From Leptospira weilii serovar Ranarum str. ICFT (GTDB lineage Bacteria > Spirochaetota > Leptospiria > Leptospirales > Leptospiraceae), in assembly GCF_000332415.1 (NCBI RefSeq), contig NZ_AOHC02000052.1, positions 62,001 through 126,000 of the forward strand: a DNA stretch of 64,000 nt, in the 5' to 3' direction. Numbering within the stretch: position 1 is the stretch's first letter; every line of letters starts with the position of its first letter. A program made the position numbers and the translations under genes. Shown here piece by piece: positions 46,568 to 55,737 of this stretch. The notes under the pieces were generated by a model that did not search any database, was not told the DNA's origin, and saw only the letters and a list, made by a program, of their open reading frames with translations.

Positions 46568-47638
46568 TTACATCCTCTCGTATAAGCTAACTATTTTTTC
46601 TGGTGTCATTTTATCTTTCCAATTGTCACCAAGTGCATTAGTTAGAGGTCTTTCCATTTTAAGAGTCATATTTACCATTCGTTCCATAGCAGGCTTATCC
46701 AAGGAGCTACACACGTTTGTCGGCAATTGTATCTTATGAATTTTTAACATTTCCCGAAAACGATTCACCCATTGACCGTAATATTCATCTAATACATTAA
46801 AAGCTACACAATTTGCAAAGCCATGCCTAAAGCCTAATTCAAGACTAAGGCCGTATGACAACGCATGGCAAACTCCAACTTCGGAATTAACAATAGACAC
46901 TCCTCCCATATACGAAGCTGTAAGTAGCATATCATCGTCACCATTTGATAGAAAAACATTTTCACAAAGTTCTAATGCTTTGCTTGCATTTCCCTTGGCA
47001 AGTTCGTTAATCATTGTTCCTTGTAAACTTTCGACACAGTGAATATAACAATCCATACCTGTATAAAATCTTTGAGTAATAGGAACATCCTTTATCAAAG
47101 AACTATCTAATATAATTGCATCAAACATGCTATGATCACTATTGATTCCAAACTTACGTTCTCTACCCATTAGCACGGCCGTACGACTAGCCTCTGCTCC
47201 AGAGCCTGCTATGGTCGGAATTCCAATCTTAAAAATTCCAGGATTTGGAACAAGATCCCAACCTTGGTATTGAGAAGCAGAACCTTCGTTGCACATCATC
47301 ACGGATAAAGCTTTCGCCACATCCATAGTACTGCCCCCACCTATTCCAATGATGGCAGTAGGTAATTTATGATTTCGGATTTGAAGAAATTTATCCTTCA
47401 ATGCATCGATTTGAAGCGTTGAAGGTTCTTTAGCACTAGCTGGAAACCATTCAACTGCATCTTCATTTCCTTTCTTCAATCTGCTAAGTAAAATTCCTTT
47501 TTGATGTACATCATCTATTATATAAATATAATAATCGTCCGTCGTATTTTTCTTAGGCAATAATTCATTGATTCGATCAATCGTATTACTACCAAAAAGC
47601 AAACGAGGCACTTGTTTAAAAATTCTAACAGGGGTCAT
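46568..47638 (-). CDS. Iron-containing alcohol dehydrogenase, KdnB-like (Kdo 8-oxidase homologue)
   Basis: 356 residues. AIIGIGGGSTMDVAKALSVM, YQGWDLVPNPGIFKIGIPTI, AGSGAEASRTAVLMGRERKF, TGMDCYIHCVESLQGT and CHALSYGLSLELGFRHGFAN match, from memory, Shewanella KdnB (3-deoxy-manno-octulosonate 8-oxidase) far better than generic Fe-alcohol dehydrogenases; the His residues of the last two segments bind the metal. KdnB turns the terminal CH2OH of Kdo into an aldehyde for transamination by KdnA. With a CMP-transferase and a DegT aminotransferase upstream, a terminally aminated ulosonic acid is suggested. Confidence 0.8.
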   Translation of the reverse strand: MTPVRIFKQVPRLLFGSNTIDRINELLPKKNTTDDYYIYIIDDVHQKGILLSRLKKGNEDAVEWFPASAKEPSTLQIDALKDKFLQIRNHKLPTAIIGIGGGSTMDVAKALSVMMCNEGSASQYQGWDLVPNPGIFKIGIPTIAGSGAEASRTAVLMGRERKFGINSDHSMFDAIILDSSLIKDVPITQRFYTGMDCYIHCVESLQGTMINELAKGNASKALELCENVFLSNGDDDMLLTASYMGGVSIVNSEVGVCHALSYGLSLELGFRHGFANCVAFNVLDEYYGQWVNRFREMLKIHKIQLPTNVCSSLDKPAMERMVNMTLKMERPLTNALGDNWKDKMTPEKIVSLYERM

Positions 47639-47652
47639 TAAATTATCCTTAC

Positions 47653-48285
47653 TTAGTTGCGAACTGATCCATATTTATTCAATAAAGCTTCTAAAATAAC
47701 AAAATCGATTTCGTCATCTATCTCAAAATTTTGATGTCTTGCAATAACATGCCTGCATATATTATCACCAAACCAAAGCCCTTTTGAAACTAGGTTTTGA
47801 GATAAAATATAGACATTGCCGTCATCATAAAAAAAACCTTTATAATCTTGACGACGCATGTTATTATGCTTTCCAAATTCCTGATATTTACACCAAAATC
47901 CAGTGGCCAGGTTAGAAAAATTACCTTTTTCATATATATCCAGGCACTCATCAATTAACCCAACGTCTCTAATTGGCGATGTCGGTTGCAAGAGAATGAA
48001 GTTTTCAGCTTCTGGAATTTCTTTTGAGATTTGTCCAAGGACGGCAATCGTCTTCGCTTCATCGGTCGCTAACTCGGCAGATCTTTTTAAAACTGCACAA
48101 TTCCAATCCTTTGCAATAGCAGCTATTTCTTCACTGTCGGTCGAAACAATAATTTGATCAATTCTTTTCGCTTGTTTAGCGGCTTCAATAGACCAGGCGA
48201 TTAATGGTTTACCGCATAAGTTCTTAATATTTTTTCCAGGGAGTCCCTTACTACCGCCTCTAGCAGGAATTACAGCCAAATTCAT
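47653..48285 (-). CDS. Acylneuraminate/NulO cytidylyltransferase (NeuA-like)
   Basis: 210 residues. NLAVIPARGGSKGLPGKNIK is the CMP-NeuAc synthetase N-terminus; PLIAWSIEAAKQAKRI and LLQPTSPIRDVGLIDECL follow in order, and the C-terminal HQNFEIDDEIDFVILEALL is the Asp-rich metal site. It should activate an alpha-keto acid sugar with CMP. It is the second of three such enzymes in the window and lies 14 bases from the KdnB-like gene and 7 bases from the aminotransferase gene, so it most likely serves that set. Confidence 0.9.
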   Translation of the reverse strand: MNLAVIPARGGSKGLPGKNIKNLCGKPLIAWSIEAAKQAKRIDQIIVSTDSEEIAAIAKDWNCAVLKRSAELATDEAKTIAVLGQISKEIPEAENFILLQPTSPIRDVGLIDECLDIYEKGNFSNLATGFWCKYQEFGKHNNMRRQDYKGFFYDDGNVYILSQNLVSKGLWFGDNICRHVIARHQNFEIDDEIDFVILEALLNKYGSVRN

Positions 48286-48292
48286 TTTAAGA

Positions 48293-49480
48293 TTAACCTC
48301 GAAGCTCGATTAAGGCTTGTTTAATTGAGGTAATCATATAATCAAAATCCGATTCACTCATCCATATATGAAACGGGAAGGAAATCATGTTATCAAAAAA
48401 TTCATCGGTTTCCGGACAAGCCGCTTGTCCAAAACCCATTTTTTTGAATAGATCGTATCTATATAATGGGTAATATTGAACAATAACTTGAATTTTATAT
48501 TTTTTGCTCAAAATAGAAATCAAATCGTTTCTATCCTTTCCTTTATTTTTCGCTTTATACTTAGCAACTAATAAATGATGGCTATGAGAGTTATGGCCAT
48601 TTTGTTTTTGAAAAATTAGCTCCTCAAAGTCTTTAAATGAATTAATAAATTTTTGCGCTCTCTTCTTTCGATTTTCCGTCAGATCCACAATTCGTTTTAG
48701 TAAAACAGATCCTAATGCCGCCTGAGCCTCCGTTAGGCTAAAGTTATGCGGCCAAATTTTATCCAAATCCAAATCCACGTTAGACATAGCTGGAAGCCAA
48801 TATTCGGTCTTATTTAAAAAGGGAGCATGTCCATTATGTCTTAAACCGGGAACTTTCCCTGCAAGAGGATCATTATTCTTCAAGGTAAGAATTCCACCTT
48901 CACCCATAGTAGTAATATTCTTTTGACCATGTAGACTAAAGGCCGCAAAATTTCCGAATGTGCCGCAAGGCTTCCCTTCTAAGGTCGCCCCCAGTGATTG
49001 GGCACAATCTTCAATTAGTAAAATATTCTTAGATTTTGCAAATTTAGCAATTTCGTCAATGTTTGGAATTATCATTCCATATAAATGAACAACTACAATT
49101 GCCTTAGTTTTACTCGTAACTAATTTTTGAATCGATCCAAACGATATTAAAAAAGTTTCCGGATCGATATCTGCCCATACTAAAGTAGCTCCGGTTCTCC
49201 CGAACGGGATTGCTGACGCACAATACGTATGCCCAGGAATAATTACCTCATCGCCTTTTTTCAATCCTGAAAGATCCGCAATGAGTTCTAGAGCATGCGT
49301 AGCATTTGTCACTCCAAAGCAAGTCTGTCCGCCAAGGTAACTTGAAAAATCACTTTCAAACTGCTGCAAATACCTTCCTTGTGTCTGAGGATCGGCAGTC
49401 TTCATCACATTCACCACAGTATCAATCTCTTCTTGAGTATAATCAATAGAACGACCCGACCACTTAATTTTGAAATCCAC
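48293..49480 (-). CDS. DegT/DnrJ/EryC1 family sugar aminotransferase
   Basis: 395 residues. GVTNATHALELIADLSGLKK, GDEVIIPGHTYCASAIPFGR, LLIEDCAQSLGATLEGKPCG (Asp for PLP) and FSLHGQKNITTMGEGGILTL (Lys in GQKNI) are the DegT order. Together with the downstream KdnB-like oxidase it may aminate the aldehyde at the terminal carbon of a ulosonic acid, as KdnA does in Shewanella; the sequence itself is not close to my memory of KdnA, so this is context inference. The gap to the NeuB fusion gene is 21 bases. Confidence 0.88.
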   Translation of the reverse strand: MDFKIKWSGRSIDYTQEEIDTVVNVMKTADPQTQGRYLQQFESDFSSYLGGQTCFGVTNATHALELIADLSGLKKGDEVIIPGHTYCASAIPFGRTGATLVWADIDPETFLISFGSIQKLVTSKTKAIVVVHLYGMIIPNIDEIAKFAKSKNILLIEDCAQSLGATLEGKPCGTFGNFAAFSLHGQKNITTMGEGGILTLKNNDPLAGKVPGLRHNGHAPFLNKTEYWLPAMSNVDLDLDKIWPHNFSLTEAQAALGSVLLKRIVDLTENRKKRAQKFINSFKDFEELIFQKQNGHNSHSHHLLVAKYKAKNKGKDRNDLISILSKKYKIQVIVQYYPLYRYDLFKKMGFGQAACPETDEFFDNMISFPFHIWMSESDFDYMITSIKQALIELRG

Positions 49481-49501
49481 TTTAAACCTCTAAAATTATT
49501 T

Positions 49502-51763
49502 CTATAAATAAAATTTTTCTAAACGTGTTAGAGAAACGAGAAAACCTTCGCCATTATTCTTATGCCCCTGCCAAATTTCAGGTATAAAAGAGGCCTTAGG
49601 ACTTTTGTCTTTAAGAATTTTTGCAAGCATATGAAAATCAATTTCTCCTTCTCCTACTTGTAATCCTTCACCATCCACACCTTTTGCATCTACTATATGC
49701 AAGTGTGCAGCAAAAGGAGAAACTTGTTCTACAAATTTACTAAACGACCAGTGGTAATGGTTACAAGCTAATTTAGAATGAGAGGCATCGAGACAAATTC
49801 GAACAGAATAACGTTCACAGAATTCTATGATTTCCTCAGCCGATAGAAAAAGATTATGATACCTTTGACCGCCAAAAAGCCACGGAAACGGAGGCATCGT
49901 CTGTGGAATAATCTCCACTCCTTCTGAATCCAATTCACTTAAAGATTGAGCTAAATTTTTATACAATCTTTCACGTATCGTTATATCTAACGGTTTATTT
50001 AATGAAAAGCCGCCCACATTCGTAACGATTAAGGGCTTTTTATTTGAGTTTGGAAAAAATTCTTTTAATTTCCTTGTTACATGAATAACTTTTTGAATCT
50101 CAATTAAAGACTTTCTTCTATAATTTTCATCGTCTGTGCAGAGATCCAACAAATGATCATTCTCAAAAAGTTCGGGGCAATGTACTATAAAATCAATGTT
50201 CAATGGCTTTTCAATATATTCGGAAATCTCAAGATTTAAGTCTTTATAGCTAAAATGAAATTCAACTAAGTCCATTTCAACCGTAGACAACATTTGCTTC
50301 AGGTCATGATAACGAACGGGCAATCCCCAAGGTCTTGAAAAAGTGAATGTCTTTTTAAATTCAACAATGTCGTCGGCTATATCCGATTTATAGAAAAAAT
50401 CACCTTTTTTAAGATCTCTTTTTGCCGATTTTCCAATTAACCTTTCCTTAAAATAAGGCGGTAAACCTTTACCTGGACTTCTAATATCAATCATATCTGA
50501 AGTAATAATTTCACCGAACTTTAAATTTCGATTAATTAGCAAACTTTTACCTAATGTTTCCCGATTCATCAATTCGCCTTGAGTTATTTGGCGAAAATTT
50601 TTATTACCTAAAGATTCTTCTATTTGCCGAATACCTTCGACCATATCTTTAAATTCATTCGGCAGGAGACTTACCTTATGATCATTGCCTTCCATTTCCC
50701 GATCTAACGTAAAGTGTTTCTCTATTACTTTCGCGTCCAAAGAAATTGCAGCCAATGCAACTAGGTATCCACGTTCATGACCGGAATATCCGACCAAACA
50801 ATCTCCGATCTTTTTCAAATGTTCGATATATCTTAGATTTATATCCTTAAAAGGAGCGGGATAAGTAGAATTACAATGTAATAAGATATATTGAGCACCT
50901 AAATCCTGCAAAATATGAATTGAATCTAATATCTCATCCTCTGTTGTCATACCTGTTGAACAAATAATTGGCTTACCCGACTTAGCAACCAATCGAAGCA
51001 ATTCATGGTTCGTAAAATCCGCCGAAGCAATTTTATATGCGGGTATTCCATATTTTTCTAATTTTAAAAAACTCTCTTCATCCCAAGGAGTACACAGCGG
51101 TATCAACGACTCTTCACGGCAATAATCGAAAATACGAAATAATTCATCGTCCGAAAGCTGAAATTTATTCAATAGATCCAGAGTATATTGAGAACCTAAA
51201 TCCTCTTCCACATCATTCGCATTTCCAGAGTTTCTATATAACGCATTTAAATTTCGCATTTGAAATTTGGCGCAGTCGGCACCGGCAAGTTTAGCCTCAC
51301 GAACCAATTTTTTAGCTAATGCAAAATCTCCATTATGATTATTACCGATTTCCGCAATTATGAAGGCCGGAGAATTAGCACTTAATGACATTCCTTCGAT
51401 TAATATCTCTTCCGAGGTTTCTCTCGCAATTGCTTCTAAAACACCATTTTCATTGATGAGCGGAATGATTGAAATTCTACTACTGAATGAATTTCGAATC
51501 CTTCTTGAACTTTCATTAATATATAAATACTTAAAATTTGTATTAACAATATTTTTTACATCTTGATCCAAACTACGATCGAGTATACCATCGTTAAGCA
51601 ACCACCTACGGAAGTCCCCGTCAGTAATGACCCCAGCTAGCTTATTTCCCTCAGAAACAGCAAAAATAGTCTTAGACTTATTTGCTTCAATTTTTTTGAG
51701 AGCATTCTTAATGCTATCTTCAAGAAAAACGACATACTTTGAAATATTTTTATCAATAATCAT
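49502..51763 (-). CDS. Four-part NeuB fusion: CBS pair + NeuB synthase + SAF + xylose-isomerase-like TIM barrel
   Basis: 753 residues. About 10-115: CBS pair (IFAVSEGNKLAGVITDGDFR). About 128-375: NeuB (FIIAEIGNNHNGDFALAKKL, GADCAKFQ, STGMTTEDEILDSI, VIEKHFTLDREMEGNDHKVS). About 390-460: SAF/antifreeze-like (LGKSLLINRNLKFGEIITSD). About 465-753: sugar-phosphate isomerase/epimerase TIM barrel (ICLDASHSKLACNHYHW, HLHIVDAKGVDGEGLQVGEG). NeuB condenses PEP with an amino-sugar; the fused isomerase may supply or edit its substrate, and the CBS pair may sense nucleotides. It heads the set that continues to 46568. Confidence 0.88.
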   Translation of the reverse strand: MIIDKNISKYVVFLEDSIKNALKKIEANKSKTIFAVSEGNKLAGVITDGDFRRWLLNDGILDRSLDQDVKNIVNTNFKYLYINESSRRIRNSFSSRISIIPLINENGVLEAIARETSEEILIEGMSLSANSPAFIIAEIGNNHNGDFALAKKLVREAKLAGADCAKFQMRNLNALYRNSGNANDVEEDLGSQYTLDLLNKFQLSDDELFRIFDYCREESLIPLCTPWDEESFLKLEKYGIPAYKIASADFTNHELLRLVAKSGKPIICSTGMTTEDEILDSIHILQDLGAQYILLHCNSTYPAPFKDINLRYIEHLKKIGDCLVGYSGHERGYLVALAAISLDAKVIEKHFTLDREMEGNDHKVSLLPNEFKDMVEGIRQIEESLGNKNFRQITQGELMNRETLGKSLLINRNLKFGEIITSDMIDIRSPGKGLPPYFKERLIGKSAKRDLKKGDFFYKSDIADDIVEFKKTFTFSRPWGLPVRYHDLKQMLSTVEMDLVEFHFSYKDLNLEISEYIEKPLNIDFIVHCPELFENDHLLDLCTDDENYRRKSLIEIQKVIHVTRKLKEFFPNSNKKPLIVTNVGGFSLNKPLDITIRERLYKNLAQSLSELDSEGVEIIPQTMPPFPWLFGGQRYHNLFLSAEEIIEFCERYSVRICLDASHSKLACNHYHWSFSKFVEQVSPFAAHLHIVDAKGVDGEGLQVGEGEIDFHMLAKILKDKSPKASFIPEIWQGHKNNGEGFLVSLTRLEKFYL

Positions 51764-51787
51764 AGGTGAGATCAGAACCAGTATCCA

Positions 51788-52957
51788 TTATATATTTTCT
51801 TTCAAAGGAACGTTTAACTCTTTCATTAAAGCTATAAACTGAGAATTTCCCGGATCATATTCCATCAAATCTCTTACATATTTCGAGCGAGTTGTTTCCC
51901 ATTCCGAGTCGGTTGTTTGGGTTATATAGTCCATCACACGTTCAAATTCAAACTCATCCATTTCATTTGTCCAAAAGGGGCCACGCTCAGGATAATCAGC
52001 CGGCCATGCAAATTTTCGGGATCGATCAAATACGCTTCTTAGAGTAAAAAAAGCAGTGCGGTGTCCCCTTGCGATAGATTCATAAACCAAAGTAGAATCA
52101 ATTCCTACGACAATTTGCGCTTGGTCTATTATCTCATAACCGTTCAGGGAGTAACCCTTAGTTAAAAAAGTAAAATTTTCATTACTTATTTTACTTTTAA
52201 AAAATTGATATTGATCTTCAGTATCTCGAGAATTGGAAGCTGCAATTTCAAATCGAAAATCATTTTGATCACAATAATTACTCAATTTGTTCAATAAAAA
52301 ATCTTCTGCTAAATAGAACTCATCGTAAGAAATTGGTCGGCCATCTACAAAAGAAAAAGCTACAGAATTTTCTCTTGGTCGATACTGAGAAATGAATAGA
52401 ACGTTTTTTTTTTTATCCTTCGATGAAATTGAATTGTAATTATTTAAAAAACTACCGCTTCCAAATGTGATTCCTTTCAGATACTTAGAATAGACCGTAC
52501 CGATATTTTTGTTAAAAAGAAACATATAATCGACGAAATAATCCTTAGCGTCCTCCCATCCAAACTGCTCATTTAAGTTACCTCTCCAACCGTTCTGAAC
52601 AAGCACAGTTTGTATATTCGGGAACTTATTTTTAAAGCTGTAGAACTGCCAATTATTATCAATAAAAGTTACAACAACCTTAGGCTGCACGACACTTATA
52701 TAATAAGCATAATAAAATTTCACAGAAATCTTTAGTGTTAATAAACATTTTAAAAGGATATAAAAATTAAAACTCTCTCCTCTAATATCAAGAATTGAAA
52801 ATAGCTTTTCATCAAAATAATAAAAGAAATTATTTGATCCATTCCTATCGAATATTAAAACTTGTGCCCGTTTTGGCTTAGTCCATACTTTTTGAGCATT
52901 CCAAACAAATAACAACCTTCTAAACATTACTTTCATTTTAAAATAGCTCTCAATCAT
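51788..52957 (-). CDS. Surface carbohydrate biosynthesis protein, GT-B-like (possible NulO transferase)
   Basis: 389 residues, soluble apart from a weakly hydrophobic region near 60-110. VVGIDSTLVYESIARGHRTA near residue 295 is a GT-B donor-site pattern (S/T...E...G), and NVLFISQYRPRENSVAF begins the second domain. It resembles surface polysaccharide proteins seen beside ulosonic-acid genes in Leptospira (TIGR04396-like from memory). Its location between the NeuB fusion and the PtmE-like gene makes a nonulosonic-acid transferase a reasonable guess. I am not sure of the family. Confidence 0.6.
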   Translation of the reverse strand: MIESYFKMKVMFRRLLFVWNAQKVWTKPKRAQVLIFDRNGSNNFFYYFDEKLFSILDIRGESFNFYILLKCLLTLKISVKFYYAYYISVVQPKVVVTFIDNNWQFYSFKNKFPNIQTVLVQNGWRGNLNEQFGWEDAKDYFVDYMFLFNKNIGTVYSKYLKGITFGSGSFLNNYNSISSKDKKKNVLFISQYRPRENSVAFSFVDGRPISYDEFYLAEDFLLNKLSNYCDQNDFRFEIAASNSRDTEDQYQFFKSKISNENFTFLTKGYSLNGYEIIDQAQIVVGIDSTLVYESIARGHRTAFFTLRSVFDRSRKFAWPADYPERGPFWTNEMDEFEFERVMDYITQTTDSEWETTRSKYVRDLMEYDPGNSQFIALMKELNVPLKENI

Positions 52958-53121
52958 TTGAAAATCAATATAACTCGATATACTAAGATACTATAAATTC
53001 TGTATCTATAAATTTTCCGTATAAAAAACCATTAAAGTAATTAAAAGTGAACAAGAGAATATCTTTAAATGACCCTTTAATGAAATATGCTACTTTAATA
53101 GTTCGCTTACTTTTAAAAATA

Positions 53122-54177
53122 TTATTCATTAAATAACTTTACCCAATCTCCTTGCGCACGCTCAAACTCCTCCATCCTCCCAATATCCAACCAGTATTCA
53201 TGGATTGGAAAAATATTTACTTGTTTTGAAGATTTTAATTCATTTTCTATAAGAGTAGGCATATCGATCTTGCTACCTCTATCCACTGTCCTTACGAAAT
53301 CAGGATCTAACAGATATATACCTGCATTGATGTTAAAACGTTGTACAGGCTTTTCAATAATTCCTACTGCACGATGACCGTCAGTCTCGACTACACCATA
53401 AGGAACTTGATAATCAAATTCTCTAACGCAAATTGTAGCTATTCCACCCTCCCTTTCATGAAACTCTAATAAAGACAGATAATTGAGATTAGTTAATAAA
53501 TCTCCATTCATCATAAACATCGGTAGATCAATTTGACTATGCGGCAACAACCCGAGGGCTCCACCTGTTCCTAATGGATCTTCTTCATGAATATATTCAA
53601 TGCTTGCATCCCATCGCTTACCGTCCTCAAAATAATTTCGAATCATTTCCGGCATATAGTGAGTAGAAATGAAAAAGCGATGAAAACCGGCTGCTGCAAA
53701 TCCCTCTAAAATCAATTCTAAAATTGGTTTATTTCCTATCTTCAGCATTGGCTTAGGACAATTATTAGTTAAAGGATATAATCTAGTTCCAAATCCCCCT
53801 GCCATCAGAAAAACAGGGTTATCAAGCTTTGGTTTCTCCAAAAGCCCGTGTACGGTTTCTAAACCGAACACAATACCTTGCTGATCTATAATCGGTAAAT
53901 GTAAAAGTTCGTATTTCTCCATTTCCAAAAGCATGCGCTCTTTGGTCCAGTTAATATAAGCAACTTTCGGCTTCGAGGTCATAACCTCAGTTACTAAAAT
54001 GGAAAGTTTTTTGTTTTTTAACAAAGCACGCCGAATGTCACCGTCAGTTAACGTTCCTAAAAGCTTATTGCTATCGTCTACGATTAGGACAATACGCAGC
54101 GCGCCTTTGTCTAAAACATGAATCGCCTCTTGGAGATTTAAATTCGGATGAATAAGAACATTTTTCCAATTTTTCAT
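53122..54177 (-). CDS. Nucleotidyltransferase with CBS pair, PtmE/LegX type
   Basis: 351 residues. Residues 1-115 are a CBS pair (LRIVLIVDDSNKLLGTLTDG). VFLMAGGFGTRLYPLTNNCP and KPMLKIGNKPILELILEGF start the sugar-nucleotidyltransferase domain, with MNGDLLTNLNYLSLLEF and NINAGIYLLDPDFV following. In Campylobacter PtmE makes GDP-GlcNAc-type precursors for legionaminic acid. It lies 396 bases downstream of the LegG gene, so it is probably part of the same pathway but may have its own promoter. Confidence 0.85.
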   Translation of the reverse strand: MKNWKNVLIHPNLNLQEAIHVLDKGALRIVLIVDDSNKLLGTLTDGDIRRALLKNKKLSILVTEVMTSKPKVAYINWTKERMLLEMEKYELLHLPIIDQQGIVFGLETVHGLLEKPKLDNPVFLMAGGFGTRLYPLTNNCPKPMLKIGNKPILELILEGFAAAGFHRFFISTHYMPEMIRNYFEDGKRWDASIEYIHEEDPLGTGGALGLLPHSQIDLPMFMMNGDLLTNLNYLSLLEFHEREGGIATICVREFDYQVPYGVVETDGHRAVGIIEKPVQRFNINAGIYLLDPDFVRTVDRGSKIDMPTLIENELKSSKQVNIFPIHEYWLDIGRMEEFERAQGDWVKLFNE

Positions 54178-54573
54178 ATCAGATTTTTAATTTAAAAAGA
54201 CCGCAAAATTGTAAAGAATAGGTTAACATATTTTTGTATGGAGAGACAATAAAGAAAACACTTTACGTTTTTTAAAGAGAGGTAGCCCATAAAATTAAAA
54301 TAAAAGGATACGCACTTCTTTTATCCGCTGTGATTATAATTTCCCCGCTTCGCTACCTTCTCAAATATTCGCATTTTTTTATTTAATTATTTTTTAAATC
54401 AACTTGATCAATAACGCAAAATAAAATTAGAAATTCCTAATAAGAATATCTGTTGTCATTGCAACTTCAGAAAAAATCTAATCAATTAATGACTCTGATT
54501 ATTTTAATTCCGAATACTTCGCGAATTTTCGGTGCGCAGATTTGAAAACTAACAAACCTCTATCATTTTTAGA
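54178..54573. other. Gene-free 396-base stretch between the LegG and PtmE-like genes
   Basis: Neither strand holds a credible frame. The minus strand has several AT-rich hexamers before the PtmE-like start at 54177 but no pair with good -35/-10 spacing that I would defend. It divides the legionaminic genes (60236-54574) from the PtmE-like gene. Confidence 0.45.
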
Positions 54574-55737
54574 TTACATTGGAAGATCAAAGAATCTCTT
54601 TTTTAACATTCCTTCAACTTCCGCCGTTTCCAATATCTGAACGATCTTTTCACTTGCCCCACCCTCTCCGTACGGATTTACTGTTTTAGCCAGCTTATTT
54701 TGAAAATCAGTAGAATAAAGTTTTTCGAGCGCATTCAGAATACTATTTCTATCGGGGGCACAATCGATGATGCTACTTGCTTTTAATCTTCCTTTCTGTC
54801 TATCACCGATATTGATCGTTCCAATTTTAAAACTCGGTGCTTCGAGAATTCCACTGGAAGAATTTCCAACAACAGCATCCACAAATTGCAAACAAGATAA
54901 ATAGCGTGTCTGCCCAAGGGAAGTAAAATAGCGCACATTCGGATGTGCTGTGGTAAATTCTTTAACCAATTCAAAAATTGCTCTACCATCTGTATCGGCA
55001 TTTGGCATTGTAAATATCAGACCAGTATCCTTAGTTAAAACTTCTAAAGCCAAAAGCAACTCTCTCATCTGGCTACTTGCAATTGATTTTTCAAGGGTAA
55101 CAGGATGGAATGTAATTAAAAGGTTCTTCTGATTTAGTTTAAAATCGAGAGACGATTCTAACTCTTTTTTATTTAAAAGATTCGATCTTTTAATTCCGTC
55201 AATCCCCAAGCCACCTACTAAAAAAACATGAGAAGGATCTTCGCCCAACTGAATCACTCGATTTCTATATTCTTTTGCTGCAACAAAGTGTAGATGTGAC
55301 ATTTTTGTAATTGAATGTCGAATACTTTCATCAAAAGCCCCTTCTGTTGTCTCTCCACCGTGTAGATGCGCTACCGGAATTTTAGAAATTAATGCAGATG
55401 AAACTGCTGAAAGAATTTCGAATCGATCGCCTAAGACCAATACAAGATCGGGTTTCAAATCAGCAAAGACTTCCGAAAAACTAATCAAACCCAAGCCCAT
55501 GGATTTAGAAATTCCGATCGATGTATCCGAGCTTAAAAGAATTTCTATTTTTTTATCAATAATAAAGCCGTCATTCTCGATCTCTTTATATGTGAGGCCG
55601 AATTCAGGGGCAAGATGCATACCTGTCGCTATGATTTGTAACTCCAAGCTCGCCGACTCGGTAATCCCCCGCATCAACCATCGCAACAATCCGTAATCGG
55701 CACGAGTACCGGTCACTACGCAAATTTTTCTTTTCAT
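54574..55737 (-). CDS. legG: Hydrolysing UDP/GDP-sugar 2-epimerase, NeuC/LegG type
   Basis: 387 residues. KICVVTGTRADYGLLRWLMR, VLGDRFEILSAVSSALISKI, HLHGGETTEGAFDESIRHSI, VGGLGIDGIKRSNLLNK and VGNSSSGILEAPSFKIGTIN are the NeuC signatures. In the legionaminic route LegG hydrolyses GDP- or UDP-2,4-diacetamido-2,4,6-trideoxyglucose and inverts C2. It overlaps the LegI gene by 4 bases. With LegB, LegC and LegI present, LegG is favoured over NeuC. Confidence 0.92.
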   Translation of the reverse strand: MKRKICVVTGTRADYGLLRWLMRGITESASLELQIIATGMHLAPEFGLTYKEIENDGFIIDKKIEILLSSDTSIGISKSMGLGLISFSEVFADLKPDLVLVLGDRFEILSAVSSALISKIPVAHLHGGETTEGAFDESIRHSITKMSHLHFVAAKEYRNRVIQLGEDPSHVFLVGGLGIDGIKRSNLLNKKELESSLDFKLNQKNLLITFHPVTLEKSIASSQMRELLLALEVLTKDTGLIFTMPNADTDGRAIFELVKEFTTAHPNVRYFTSLGQTRYLSCLQFVDAVVGNSSSGILEAPSFKIGTINIGDRQKGRLKASSIIDCAPDRNSILNALEKLYSTDFQNKLAKTVNPYGEGGASEKIVQILETAEVEGMLKKRFFDLPM

